In this document: positions 14,777 through 21,886 of the stretch, one piece after another
Layout of the letters: every line of letters begins with the position of its first letter
How positions within the stretch are numbered: position 1 is the stretch's first letter
DNA from: Betaproteobacteria bacterium TMED41
GTDB lineage: Bacteria; Pseudomonadota; Gammaproteobacteria; Burkholderiales; Burkholderiaceae_A
DNA length: 21,886 nucleotides
Assembly (NCBI GenBank): GCA_002167365.1
Contig: NHCU01000051.1
Span: forward strand, 14,159-36,044
Reading direction: 5' to 3'
Program-made: the position numbers and the translations under genes
The notes under the pieces: model-generated
Told to the model about the DNA's origin: nothing
The model's database searches: none
Seen by the model: only the letters and a program-made list of their open reading frames with translations

Positions 14777-15217
14777 ATGCCAAATTTTCTATCAATGTTA
14801 AATAAGCCTATAAAAATAAATTCAAAACCACTGGTTTTGGATGCTTGTAGTTGGACTGTAGCAGCTGGATTTCCTTCCCCAGCGGCCGATTACACCCAAC
14901 AACGAATTGATCTAAACAACCACCTTATTCGTAATAAAGATGCTACTTATCTATTCAGAGTAAAAGGAGACTCTATGATAGATGCAGGCATCTATGAAAA
15001 TGATATTTTATTAGTTGATCGCAGCATTAATCCAAAACATAATCACATAATACTTGCGCAGTTGAACAATGAATTTACTGTAAAAAAACTTTATCGAAAA
15101 GGCGGTGTCATAAAACTAATCGCCGAAAACAGTATATACCCACCCCAACTCATCAAAAAAGAAGATGACCTTATTGCGTGGGGCGTCGTAACTTATAACC
15201 TTCACAAATTATGCTAA
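14777..15217 (+). CDS. umuD: UmuD, self-cleaving subunit of DNA polymerase V
   Basis: A 146-residue S24 peptidase-family protein. The cleavage site is AAGFPSPAADY, so cutting would be at Ala30-Gly31 (E. coli has Cys-Gly). The catalytic Ser66 is in RVKGDSMIDAGI, and Lys103 in EFTVKKLY. RecA-stimulated self-cleavage gives UmuD-prime, which joins UmuC to form polymerase V. The N-terminus has about six more residues than E. coli UmuD; ATG 14795 is an alternative start. The LexA box lies just upstream, and no good ribosome site is present, consistent with a leaderless message. The stop codon overlaps the start of cho by seven bases. Confidence 0.96.
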   Translation: MPNFLSMLNKPIKINSKPLVLDACSWTVAAGFPSPAADYTQQRIDLNNHLIRNKDATYLFRVKGDSMIDAGIYENDILLVDRSINPKHNHIILAQLNNEFTVKKLYRKGGVIKLIAENSIYPPQLIKKEDDLIAWGVVTYNLHKLC

Positions 15218-16062
15218 ATAATATTACAAAAAAAATATACTCCCAAAAATGTAAAATTGATAAGAATATTTTAGTGGCTTTACCTCAAACAACCGGTGTT
15301 TATATATTTCGCGGTATAAACAATTTCCCTCTTTACATTGGAAAAAGTATAAATATACGCTCTAGGGTAATGAGCCATCTGCGAAATCCAAATGAAATAA
15401 AAATGGTTTCTCAAATATTACAAATCGATTTCATCGAAACCGCTGGTGAAATTGGTGCTCTACTACTTGAGTCCCGAATGATCAAGGAACATTATCCTCT
15501 ATTCAATATGCGCCTACGTCATTTACACCACCTACATACTATTTCCGTTAAAAAAACAATAAATGGTATATCCCCTAAAATTGTAAATAATAAATCAATT
15601 GATTTTGGACTGATGCCTGACTTGTATGGCTTATTCCCCTCCAGATACGCAGCTAATCAAAAATTAAGAAAATTAGCCCAAGAAAATAAACTATGCCAAG
15701 CCATATTAAATTTAGAAACTTCATCCCATCGTGGTTGTTTTGGTTTGCAAATTGATACCTGCCTTGGTGCATGTGTGGGCAAAGAAAGTCGGGTAATACA
15801 TGACTCCAGATTGCTGAAAGCCCTAGAAAAGTTTCGCATTAAAGTGTGGCCTTTTAATGGCCCCATCGATTTAGTTGAAGAATTAGGAGGTTGGATTCAA
15901 CGTCACCGTATTCTCAACTGGTGCCATTTAGAAACCTGGTGTTCTAAAACCAAAGCCACCATTGAGCATAAGTCTGTAAAAGGATTTGATTTGGATAGTT
16001 ACAAAATTTTAATCAAACCTATCATGTTAAAAAACAAGGGAATTGAGATTGTAAATTTATGA
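15211..16062 (+). CDS. cho: Cho-type excinuclease (UvrC-like GIY-YIG nuclease)
   Basis: A 283-residue protein close to the length of E. coli Cho (295). The GIY-YIG domain has GVYIF at 29-33, LYIGKS at 41-46, the arginine region NIRSRV (48-53) and the probable metal-binding Glu87 in ALLLESRMIKEHYP. A cysteine set C162-x13-C176-x7-C184-x3-C188 (RGCFGLQIDTCLGACVG) matches the 4Fe-4S cluster site reported for UvrC and Cho. Cho lacks the UvrC C-terminal nuclease, so only one incision is made, 3-prime of a lesion, after UvrAB loading. It is embedded between umuD and umuC with overlapping start and stop codons on both sides, so all three are translated together and induced by SOS. Alternative: a UvrC-domain protein of unknown target. 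Confidence 0.85.
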   Translation: MLNNITKKIYSQKCKIDKNILVALPQTTGVYIFRGINNFPLYIGKSINIRSRVMSHLRNPNEIKMVSQILQIDFIETAGEIGALLLESRMIKEHYPLFNMRLRHLHHLHTISVKKTINGISPKIVNNKSIDFGLMPDLYGLFPSRYAANQKLRKLAQENKLCQAILNLETSSHRGCFGLQIDTCLGACVGKESRVIHDSRLLKALEKFRIKVWPFNGPIDLVEELGGWIQRHRILNWCHLETWCSKTKATIEHKSVKGFDLDSYKILIKPIMLKNKGIEIVNL

Positions 16063-17321
16063 TTCGTAATATTGCTTTAGTAGATTGTAATAATTTTTAT
16101 GTTAGTTGTGAAAGAATCTTTCGTCCTGATTTGATCAAAATACCAATTGTAGTTTTATCTAATAACGATGGATGCGTAGTATCACGCTCCAATGAAGCTA
16201 AAGCTCTTGGAATTAAGATGGGTCAACCTTGGTTTGAATGTAAAACACTTGCAGAAAAACATAATATATTAGCTCTAAGCTCTAATTACCCCCTCTACGC
16301 TGATATATCTAATCGAGTAATGAACATCTTAAAGTCATACTCACCAATTTATCAGGTTTACTCTATTGACGAATGTTTTATAGACCTAACAGGGATGCCA
16401 AAAACACGAGAGATAAGTTACCAAATTCGAGAGCGTGTAATTCGATGGACCGGAATACCTGTGTGTATTGGTATAGGACCTACTAAAACACTCTCCAAAC
16501 TGGCTAATCTGATAGCAAAAAAACATCCTAAATCAAAAGGCATATTTAATTACAATGATTTGACAAAAGCACAGCAAAAAAAAATATTACATCAATTGCC
16601 TGTAGACGAAGTTTGGGGAATTGGACGTAAACTGTCTGCTCAGCTAAAAGAGAGCGGTATAAAAACAATAGAAGATTTAAGAACAGCACATATTCCAACA
16701 TTGCGAAAAAAATTTAGTGTTGTGATGGAGAAAACTCAACGGGAATTACAGGGCGTGGCTTGCTTTGATTTAGAAGATATAACTCCAAGCAAGAAACAAA
16801 TTATTTCTAGCCGTTCATTTGGAGAGTCAGTTAAGGACATTGACACTCTCAAAGATGCCATAAGTACATTTGTAGCTAACGCTAGTGAAAAACTAAGATC
16901 ACAGAATTCTCATGCCTCTGTTATACATGTATTTCTTAAAACCAATAGATTCAGAACAGATCAACCTCAATACATGCCTTCAGTGGCAATTCGTTTACCA
17001 CAACCAACCAACAATAGTCTAACCATTAATCTTTGGGGTAACCATATTTTAAAAGAAATTTTTAAACCACATTATTTATATAAAAAAGCTGGAATTATTC
17101 TTTGTGAAATATCACCTACATGTTTTAAACAAATTGACTGGATAGAATCAGTTCCTTCGAATGGTTCAAAATTAATGACCACATTAGATCATTTAAACAA
17201 AAGATTTGGCCGTGATACTGTAAAAATCTCTACTTCAGGAGTTCACAAAGCATGGAACATGAAACAAGAAAGTAAATCACCAAACTACACTACAGACTGG
17301 AACTCTATTCCACGAGTATAA
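16059..17321 (+). CDS. umuC: UmuC, catalytic subunit of translesion DNA polymerase V
   Basis: A 420-residue Y-family polymerase. Active-site carboxylates are Asp9 (IALVDCNNFYVSCE) and the SIDECFIDLTG pair near residues 104-105. It also shows VVLSNNDGCVVSRSNEAKALG, IPVCIGIGPTKTLSKLANL, the helix-hairpin-helix region VDEVWGIGRKLSAQLKESGI, the little finger ISSRSFGESV and the UmuC-specific C-terminal DUF4113 part ending NYTTDWNSIPRV. The segment aligned with the beta-clamp site QLNLF of E. coli reads QIDWI, a weak match. With UmuD-prime it copies past damage with low fidelity. The ATGA overlap with cho couples translation. No clear terminator follows before the convergent MarR gene. Confidence 0.96.
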   Translation: MIRNIALVDCNNFYVSCERIFRPDLIKIPIVVLSNNDGCVVSRSNEAKALGIKMGQPWFECKTLAEKHNILALSSNYPLYADISNRVMNILKSYSPIYQVYSIDECFIDLTGMPKTREISYQIRERVIRWTGIPVCIGIGPTKTLSKLANLIAKKHPKSKGIFNYNDLTKAQQKKILHQLPVDEVWGIGRKLSAQLKESGIKTIEDLRTAHIPTLRKKFSVVMEKTQRELQGVACFDLEDITPSKKQIISSRSFGESVKDIDTLKDAISTFVANASEKLRSQNSHASVIHVFLKTNRFRTDQPQYMPSVAIRLPQPTNNSLTINLWGNHILKEIFKPHYLYKKAGIILCEISPTCFKQIDWIESVPSNGSKLMTTLDHLNKRFGRDTVKISTSGVHKAWNMKQESKSPNYTTDWNSIPRV

Positions 17322-17373
17322 AAGGAGTATAAACCAATAACTAAGGCTGAAAAAATGTAAACTATCTGATTAA

Positions 17374-17826
17374 TTAGGCAACTCTCCTAAGCTTATTTTG
17401 TTGATCAAGATTTTCAAGAAGTTCCATTACAGAATTTCTCAAAGATTCATATTCCTTATTTGATAAACCAGTGTAACAACTTACTTTCTCTTGTATTTTG
17501 GCAATAGCTGGCTCAAGTTCAATAGAGCGAGTTGTTAGTTTAACAATAACAGATCTCTCATCTTCTTTTTTCCTGCACTTACAAATAAGATTAGAATTTT
17601 GCATCCGCTTAAGAACTGGCGAAAGACTTCCAGGGTCAAGTTTAAGTCTATTTGCAATATATTTTACAGGAGCTTCATGTATTTGCCATAAAACCAGCAA
17701 AACTAGATACTGAGTGTAAGTGATGCCCAGCTTTTTCAATTCCCTTTGGTAAACTCTCACTACTGAGTTGTTCGCTGAATATATAGCAAAGCATAATTGG
17801 TGGTCCAGCATTAAATTTCTATACAA
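17374..17826 (-). CDS. MarR family regulator, OhrR-like organic peroxide sensor
   Basis: A 150-residue winged-helix protein. The N-terminus LDHQLCFAIYSANNSVVRVY places a cysteine (Cys12) where OhrR proteins carry their peroxide-reactive cysteine. The ITYTQYLVLLVLW helix, KYIANRLKLDPGSLSPVLKRM recognition region and CRKKEDERSVIVKLT wing also follow OhrR closely. Extra cysteines are present nearby (residues in LICKC and VSCYT), so a two-cysteine mechanism is possible. TTG 17826 has AAAGG nine bases upstream; ATG 17811 is an alternative with a weaker ribosome site. OhrR normally represses an adjacent ohr gene, but none is in the window. Convergent with umuC. Confidence 0.85.
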   Translation of the reverse strand: MYRNLMLDHQLCFAIYSANNSVVRVYQRELKKLGITYTQYLVLLVLWQIHEAPVKYIANRLKLDPGSLSPVLKRMQNSNLICKCRKKEDERSVIVKLTTRSIELEPAIAKIQEKVSCYTGLSNKEYESLRNSVMELLENLDQQNKLRRVA

Positions 17827-18188
17827 TCTACAACACCTTTATAAAAAAACAATAATATTATTTTAGACTTTTATTTCATTTGTTGCATACATATATTTCC
17901 AAGCGCTTGTTTAAGTTGAGACCAAATTTAAAAACAAACCATAGTATATTTAGAATTTTCTATTAACATAGTACAGAAAAATTTAAAACTTGTGGACTGG
18001 TAAAATAAAACTTAAATTAAGTTAACACTATTTAGCAAAAGTTATTAAATGCTTGTATGACAAACTCATTGAATATTTTTATAGCATTCAAGAAAAGTTT
18101 GCGAAGCACAGAACTGTAAGCAATTAGTTAACTAATGTAAATTAAATTCAGATGTTATTGCTACTACATTTAAACTACAGGAGTTTTG
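17827..18188. other. Divergent intergenic spacer with palindromes and a TTGC-N3-GCA site
   Basis: Holds AATAATATTATT (17851-17862) and CAAGCGCTTG (17900-17909), both perfect palindromes, near the OhrR-like gene start. TTGCGAAGCAC at 18099-18109 resembles the second phasin-promoter site. No gene was seen. Confidence 0.35.
18057..18085 (+). promoter_or_regulatory. Predicted sigma-70 promoter of the exported protein gene
   Basis: ATGACA (18057-18062), 17-bp spacer, TATAGC (18080-18085). The leader before ATG 18189 would be about 97 bases. Confidence 0.4.
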
Positions 18189-18896
18189 ATGTTATCAACT
18201 TATTCACCAATTAGTAGTATTTTCGTGATTATTTTTTCTATTTTATTAAACATTTTGGGTTTGATTATTAATAAATCTTTTGCCAATGTCCATGAAAAAG
18301 AATCACATAAATCAGAAATAATACTGCCAATCAGTCATCGGCTAGCATTTATGTCCGGTCATGTGGAGGTTGGAATTGAACTTTATAAACTCGGTGAGCT
18401 GAAAATGGCGGCACCTCACCTTCTTCATCCAGTTTCGGAAACCCATGCCGAAGAACGTAAAGGCTTAGAAAATCGTGGATTTAAAGCCGATATTTTCGAA
18501 CAGGTATCTGAATCCTTAAACAAAAATCTACCAGCATCGGAAATAGATTCTCTTCTAAATAGAGCCAGTAACAACTTGAATGAATTGGCTGACAACATAG
18601 GCGGAGATCGCAAGGAAATAATTAAATTTTTATTGAAAACCGCTGTGGAGGAATATGATCTGTCCATTAATAATAATTTAATTGCTAACATTGGAGAATA
18701 TCAAGATTCATGGGGATTCATAAAAGTTGCTATGCATCATGCAAAAGAAATCTCTGATACTAAACTGTCAAAAGAAATATTAATCAATCTACAAAAGCTA
18801 CATGTATATTGGATAAATGGGCCACTTCTAGTTGAGAACCCCGTCAAACCCCTGATAATTAAAAATATTGCAAATACTATCTCAAGAAAGTTGTAG
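18189..18896 (+). CDS. Exported conserved-type protein of unknown function with many histidines
   Basis: A 235-residue protein with a signal peptide (hydrophobic IFVIIFSILLNILGLIIN, cut after KSFA-N). The mature part is helical with histidine clusters: FMSGHVEVGIELYKLGEL, MAAPHLLHPVSETHAEERKG, EYDLSINNN, GEYQDSWGFIKVAMHHAKEI and LQKLHVYW. The pattern of SGHVE, PHLLHP, ETHAE and MHHA suggests a metal- or heme-binding periplasmic four-helix protein, but I cannot name a family. ATG 18189 is chosen because AGGAG lies five bases before it; the TTG just upstream is not needed. It is probably transcribed alone. Divergent from the OhrR-like regulator across a 362-bp spacer. Confidence 0.75.
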   Translation: MLSTYSPISSIFVIIFSILLNILGLIINKSFANVHEKESHKSEIILPISHRLAFMSGHVEVGIELYKLGELKMAAPHLLHPVSETHAEERKGLENRGFKADIFEQVSESLNKNLPASEIDSLLNRASNNLNELADNIGGDRKEIIKFLLKTAVEEYDLSINNNLIANIGEYQDSWGFIKVAMHHAKEISDTKLSKEILINLQKLHVYWINGPLLVENPVKPLIIKNIANTISRKL

Positions 18897-18959
18897 GCTT
18901 ATTCGACTAAAGCAATATAATTCAACATGCAAGATTATCAATTTAATAAATTTAAAAAT

Positions 18960-20162
18960 TTATTTATAATATTTCATACATTTTTTGAATCTAGATGAAC
19001 ACCAATTGAGGATCACCATATTCATTTTGAAAATTAGTTCCTCCTCAGCCGGAGATATCATGAAATTACTTTGGTTTGGAAGATGGAAAACAGAAGCTTT
19101 ACCACTTACAAAAAAATAACGAAAAACGATAACAGGAACCAACAAACTATCAGAATCACCATTTATGAATGAAAGATAAAGTTTTTTATTATACTCATCT
19201 CTAAACGGGAAGAAATCCTGATATTCGATACAATTTAATAAAGAAATTTTACGAAGTTTATTAGATAATTTTGTATCAATAAAATGTTTTTGATATCTGG
19301 AAACTGAACTTCCCTCCTCTGCCAATTGATTTTTTGGTCCCCCAAAAAGCTCTCTCCCAAAATTGGAGGCTACAGATAATAATTGCTCTAAAGCCAAATA
19401 AGTTAAGAAACTTTTATAAAATACATTTTGAATAACTTGAATACTAAGCTCATGAGTTCTTCCTAGGTGAATAACATTAAATTTTTCGTATATTAATTTT
19501 AAACCTTTGGCATGAATATAATTTTTACAAAAGAGATCAAACTGACCAAAAAATAGAAAAATATTGGGAGATTTAACGCCCACATTTAGTAGGTACTTTT
19601 TCTTTTTAACAATAAGGCCATTTAAATTACAATCCAGCCTTCCTAAATTTAAATAGACATCATCCAATATGATTGATTTAGTTACAATTCTATATTTTTC
19701 AAAATGCTGAAAACCCTCGGGAGCCAAATAAGCCAGAAACTTTTTTTTTATTCTTTCAACTCTTATGGTGAAATTAAAGAAATCGCATATTTCTTTAAAA
19801 TTCTTCTTATTTAAATCGGATTTATCTATGCCTTGATTATAAAAAACGATAGGGCATTTAATTTCCTTTTCAATTTTTTTTGCATAGGTAAAGTCAAGTT
19901 TTTCATTTGCAATCTCTAACTCCTCAAAAAGTTGTCTTAAAACTTCTATTGTCCTTTTTGTCTCCTTTGCATTCAAATTTGATATAACAAAATCTGCACA
20001 AAAATTAGGGAAATAATAGTTGGTCCAAAAATTAGGGAAATTTTTTTTTAAATAATCTGTGTATGAATTTAGATTATTCACAAATTCTTTTAAGATTATA
20101 TTTTCTGTATTCTTTTCTTGCAAATAATTTAGGTTTTCAAATTGTTTAGATTTTTTAACCAT
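18960..20162 (-). CDS. Hypothetical protein, 400 residues, family not recognised
   Basis: A long intact frame with ATG at 20162 and GGA about ten bases upstream. The product is cytoplasmic in character (no signal or membrane segment), very rich in Lys, Asn, Phe and Tyr. The N-terminal third includes a helical ETKRTIEVLRQLFEELEIAN region; a middle part has VYLNLGRLDCNLNGLIVKKK followed by NVGVKSPNIFLFFGQFDLFC; the C-terminal third has FGRELFGGPKNQLAEEGSS and ends in SSRFKKCMKYYK. The central strand-rich LFFGQFD segment loosely resembles the GEID block of SGNH-type hydrolases, too weak to assign. It is divergent from the sugar dehydrogenase gene with only a 47-bp gap. The lysine-rich composition is more extreme than in its neighbours, which may mean foreign or fast-evolving DNA. 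Confidence 0.65.
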   Translation of the reverse strand: MVKKSKQFENLNYLQEKNTENIILKEFVNNLNSYTDYLKKNFPNFWTNYYFPNFCADFVISNLNAKETKRTIEVLRQLFEELEIANEKLDFTYAKKIEKEIKCPIVFYNQGIDKSDLNKKNFKEICDFFNFTIRVERIKKKFLAYLAPEGFQHFEKYRIVTKSIILDDVYLNLGRLDCNLNGLIVKKKKYLLNVGVKSPNIFLFFGQFDLFCKNYIHAKGLKLIYEKFNVIHLGRTHELSIQVIQNVFYKSFLTYLALEQLLSVASNFGRELFGGPKNQLAEEGSSVSRYQKHFIDTKLSNKLRKISLLNCIEYQDFFPFRDEYNKKLYLSFINGDSDSLLVPVIVFRYFFVSGKASVFHLPNQSNFMISPAEEELIFKMNMVILNWCSSRFKKCMKYYK

Positions 20163-20209
20163 AGATTAATTTCCAACTAAATTTAAATTTTTGAAGTTAA
20201 GGAGAAAAA

Positions 20210-21367
20210 GTGTTCAAGAGTAAAATTTATATCAATTTACTGCATTTAACAATCTTGATAGTTTTATTTTTTTTAATTCTATCTAATAGTTTCGCGAAGG
20301 AAAAAGAAATTATTTTTTTTCAATCAAATAATCTAAAACTTAAAGCAAAAGTATTGGTAACAGGTTTGAATTATCCCTGGTCATTAGCATTTTTACCCAA
20401 TGGCCATATACTTGTGACCGAAAAAGTTGGCAAATTAAGGATTATAAAAAAAAATTTTTATCTTGATCCCACCCCTGTCCAAGGCCTTCCGGTGATAAGA
20501 TCATCGGGTCAAGGAGGTCTTTTTGATATCATTCTCCACCCGGACTACAAATCCAACGATTGGATCTATTTTTCCTATAATGGAAAGAACGGAAGAACAT
20601 GGGGAACGGAGTTAGCGAGAGCTAAACTAAAAAATCAGCACCTTACAAACTTGCAAGTTTTATTTAGATTGGAACCCAAAACCAAGTCGAATCGTCATTT
20701 TGGAGGAAAAATAATTTTTGATGAAAAAAATTTTCTTTTTCTCACTACGGGAGATAGAGGCGAGAGAAAAAGAGCTCAAAATATAAATGATCATGCTGGA
20801 AGCATTATCAGGTTATTAGATAATGGACAAACTCCAGTTAGCAACCCTTTTTATGGCTCTGATGAAGGCAAGGATGAGATATATTCTTTTGGTCATAGAA
20901 ACATCCAAGGTTTAGACATCAGTCCCCTAAGTGGAGAATTGTTTGCTCATGAGCATGGGCCGCAAGGAGGTGATGAATTAAATATTATCAAACCTGGTGC
21001 TAATTACGGCTGGCCCATTGTAACGTTCGGCGTAAATTATGGAATTGGTTCTAAAATTGGAATTGGCATTAAGCATAAAGGAATGAAGAACCCAATTTAT
21101 AAATGGGTGCCATCTATAGCAACTTCTGGCATGACTTTTATTACTGGTAACCACTTTAAAGAGTGGGCAAAAGACATTCTTATTGGAAGTCTCAAGGCAC
21201 AAAAACTCGTCAAAATAAGAATAATGGATGGCAGAGTAACTGACCACACAATTATTATAGACAAATTGATAGGGCGTATTAGAAATGTAAAAATCGGTCC
21301 TGATGGCTATATATATATCCTAACAGATGAAAAAAATGGAAAATTAATTCAAATAAGTAAACAGTAG
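20210..21367 (+). CDS. Exported PQQ-dependent sugar (aldose) dehydrogenase, YliI/Asd type
   Basis: A 385-residue beta-propeller enzyme. GTG start with AAGGAG five bases upstream. Signal peptide with LTILIVLFFLILSNSFA, so the enzyme is periplasmic. The soluble-glucose/aldose dehydrogenase fold is shown by VLVTGLNYPWSLAFLPNGHI, VTEKVGKLRII, GQGGLFDIILHPDY, HFGGKIIFD, LTTGDRGER, IIRLLDNGQTP, YSFGHRNIQGLD, AHEHGPQGGDELNII, GANYGWPIVTFG and PSIATSGMTF. Family knowledge: it oxidises aldoses to lactones with PQQ and calcium, feeding electrons to the respiratory chain. PQQ synthesis genes are not in the window. No adjacent partner; the divergent 400-residue protein shares a 47-bp spacer. Confidence 0.92.
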   Translation: MFKSKIYINLLHLTILIVLFFLILSNSFAKEKEIIFFQSNNLKLKAKVLVTGLNYPWSLAFLPNGHILVTEKVGKLRIIKKNFYLDPTPVQGLPVIRSSGQGGLFDIILHPDYKSNDWIYFSYNGKNGRTWGTELARAKLKNQHLTNLQVLFRLEPKTKSNRHFGGKIIFDEKNFLFLTTGDRGERKRAQNINDHAGSIIRLLDNGQTPVSNPFYGSDEGKDEIYSFGHRNIQGLDISPLSGELFAHEHGPQGGDELNIIKPGANYGWPIVTFGVNYGIGSKIGIGIKHKGMKNPIYKWVPSIATSGMTFITGNHFKEWAKDILIGSLKAQKLVKIRIMDGRVTDHTIIIDKLIGRIRNVKIGPDGYIYILTDEKNGKLIQISKQ

Positions 21368-21720
21368 TCAATAAATGATTGTTGAAATTGATCAATAACA
21401 TTTCGATCAAGTTTTTCAATCAAAGCAATGTCATTGGCGGTCCCAGTGAACAAGTTGACAGTATATAAATTAAATAATTTGAAGCATTAAGTTTGTGAAT
21501 TTAAATCATTGCTGCCGGAATGTTAAAGCTATGTAATAAAAAATTACATTAATTTTAATACTTGCTTTTACTAGATGGTTATTTTTGATTGTAAGGCGGT
21601 GTGTCACAAATTTCTTTAAGTATTTTTTTCGACTAAAATTATCCTTGATAAATTCATATTTAAAAAAATTTTTCACTATGAGTTAGTAAATTTATTAATA
21701 ATAGTAACTATAAAAAAAAT
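21368..21720. other. AT-rich spacer downstream of the sugar dehydrogenase
   Basis: No supported gene. A GC-richer patch around 21430-21460 lies in a minus-strand frame that is open for about 45 codons but has no start codon. No terminator hairpin was found after the sugar dehydrogenase. Confidence 0.35.
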
Positions 21721-21886
21721 TTGTTGATTGGTAGTTGAATATTTTAAGATATAAAGACTATAGACTTATCCCAACATCTATTAGCCAGCAAATTGAAACT
21801 CACCAAAGGAACTATCTCAGAATGGGAAAAAACACAGGTTCATATTCAAAATATTACAAGTATTAAAGTTGTAGATATTTTTTTTA
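21721..21886 (+). pseudogene. XRE-family helix-turn-helix repressor, N-terminus apparently frameshifted, cut by window edge
   Basis: From 21763 a frame reads DLSQHLLASKLKLTKGTISE followed by WEKTQV and, after a short stretch, TSIKVVDIFF, a standard XRE helix-turn-helix (LSQ, LA, KGTIS-WE, and a closing V-DIF). The preceding codons in this frame contain TGA and TAA. The missing part of helix one is seen in another frame as LNILRYKDYRL (from TTG 21735), and before that LIG in the first frame (21724-21732). Joining LIG-x-LNILRYKDYR-LSQ restores the usual start of the domain, so one base seems lost near 21734 and one gained near 21766. No ribosome site or ATG is evident. The C-terminal half lies beyond the window, so whether it is a repressor, a LexA-like protein or an antitoxin is unknown. 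Confidence 0.55.

Noticed and set aside
17306..17330. GAGTATAAA repeated twice at the umuC end, considered as an attachment-type repeat
   Set aside because: Two short, adjacent, A-rich copies are easily explained by chance; no integrase or element boundary.
17900..17909. CAAGCGCTTG palindrome considered as a LacI-type operator
   Set aside because: Ten bases only, no LacI-family gene nearby, and no second copy seen.
21371..21500. Minus-strand frame open for about 45 codons after the sugar dehydrogenase
   Set aside because: No start codon, overlaps the end of a solid gene, and no recognisable domain; possibly a gene remnant but unsupported.

Overview
The window is low-GC DNA, visibly AT-rich and with A/T-run intergenic regions, from a bacterium that is most likely a proteobacterium, probably a betaproteobacterium. 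The evidence for that is a Burkholderiales-like phasin (middle section contains NAPAGSE), an E. coli-type SOS box (CTGT-N8-ACAG) in front of umuD, IorAB-type molybdenum hydroxylase genes, and GIY-YIG Cho and UmuDC of proteobacterial type. No rRNA, tRNA, CRISPR array or insertion sequence was seen.

Layout. Positions 1-1135 (minus) hold a truncated exported FKBP prolyl isomerase and a polyhydroxyalkanoate phasin, separated by a clear terminator. The phasin promoter region carries TTGC-N3-GCAA palindromes that look like PhaR operators. Next come a short-chain dehydrogenase (plus) and, convergent to it, a SOUL-family heme-binding protein. Positions 2807-7072 (minus) form one operon for a Tat-exported molybdenum hydroxylase: 2Fe-2S subunit, molybdopterin subunit, XdhC chaperone and MocA-like cytidylyltransferase. 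A divergent HxlR regulator follows, and palindromes sit at the predicted transcription start of the operon. Positions 7708-10482 are gene-poor: a 46-codon ORF, a small exported protein, a glutamine amidotransferase that looks as if it is decaying, and long AT-rich spacers.

Positions 10483-13121 hold an aldehyde dehydrogenase plus DUF779 pair with a good sigma-70 promoter, a seven-copy 9-bp tandem repeat, and a Sel1-repeat lipoprotein or secreted-protein gene broken by a frameshift and an amber codon. A bifunctional NAD(P)H-hydrate repair enzyme (minus) is followed by the most interesting unit, a three-gene SOS operon umuD-cho-umuC with overlapping genes. It couples translesion polymerase V to the alternative nucleotide-excision nuclease Cho, under a single near-perfect LexA box and with an almost leaderless start.

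The right part has an OhrR-like MarR regulator, an exported histidine-containing protein of unknown function, an unrecognised 400-residue protein (minus), an exported PQQ-type sugar dehydrogenase, and at the edge an apparently frameshifted XRE-family repressor.

Functional themes are aldehyde oxidation (molybdenum hydroxylase, aldehyde dehydrogenase/DUF779, PQQ sugar dehydrogenase), carbon storage (phasin) and damage response (UmuDC-Cho, OhrR, NAD(P)HX repair). Several genes show erosion (Sel1, XRE, amidotransferase), which suggests a genome undergoing reduction.
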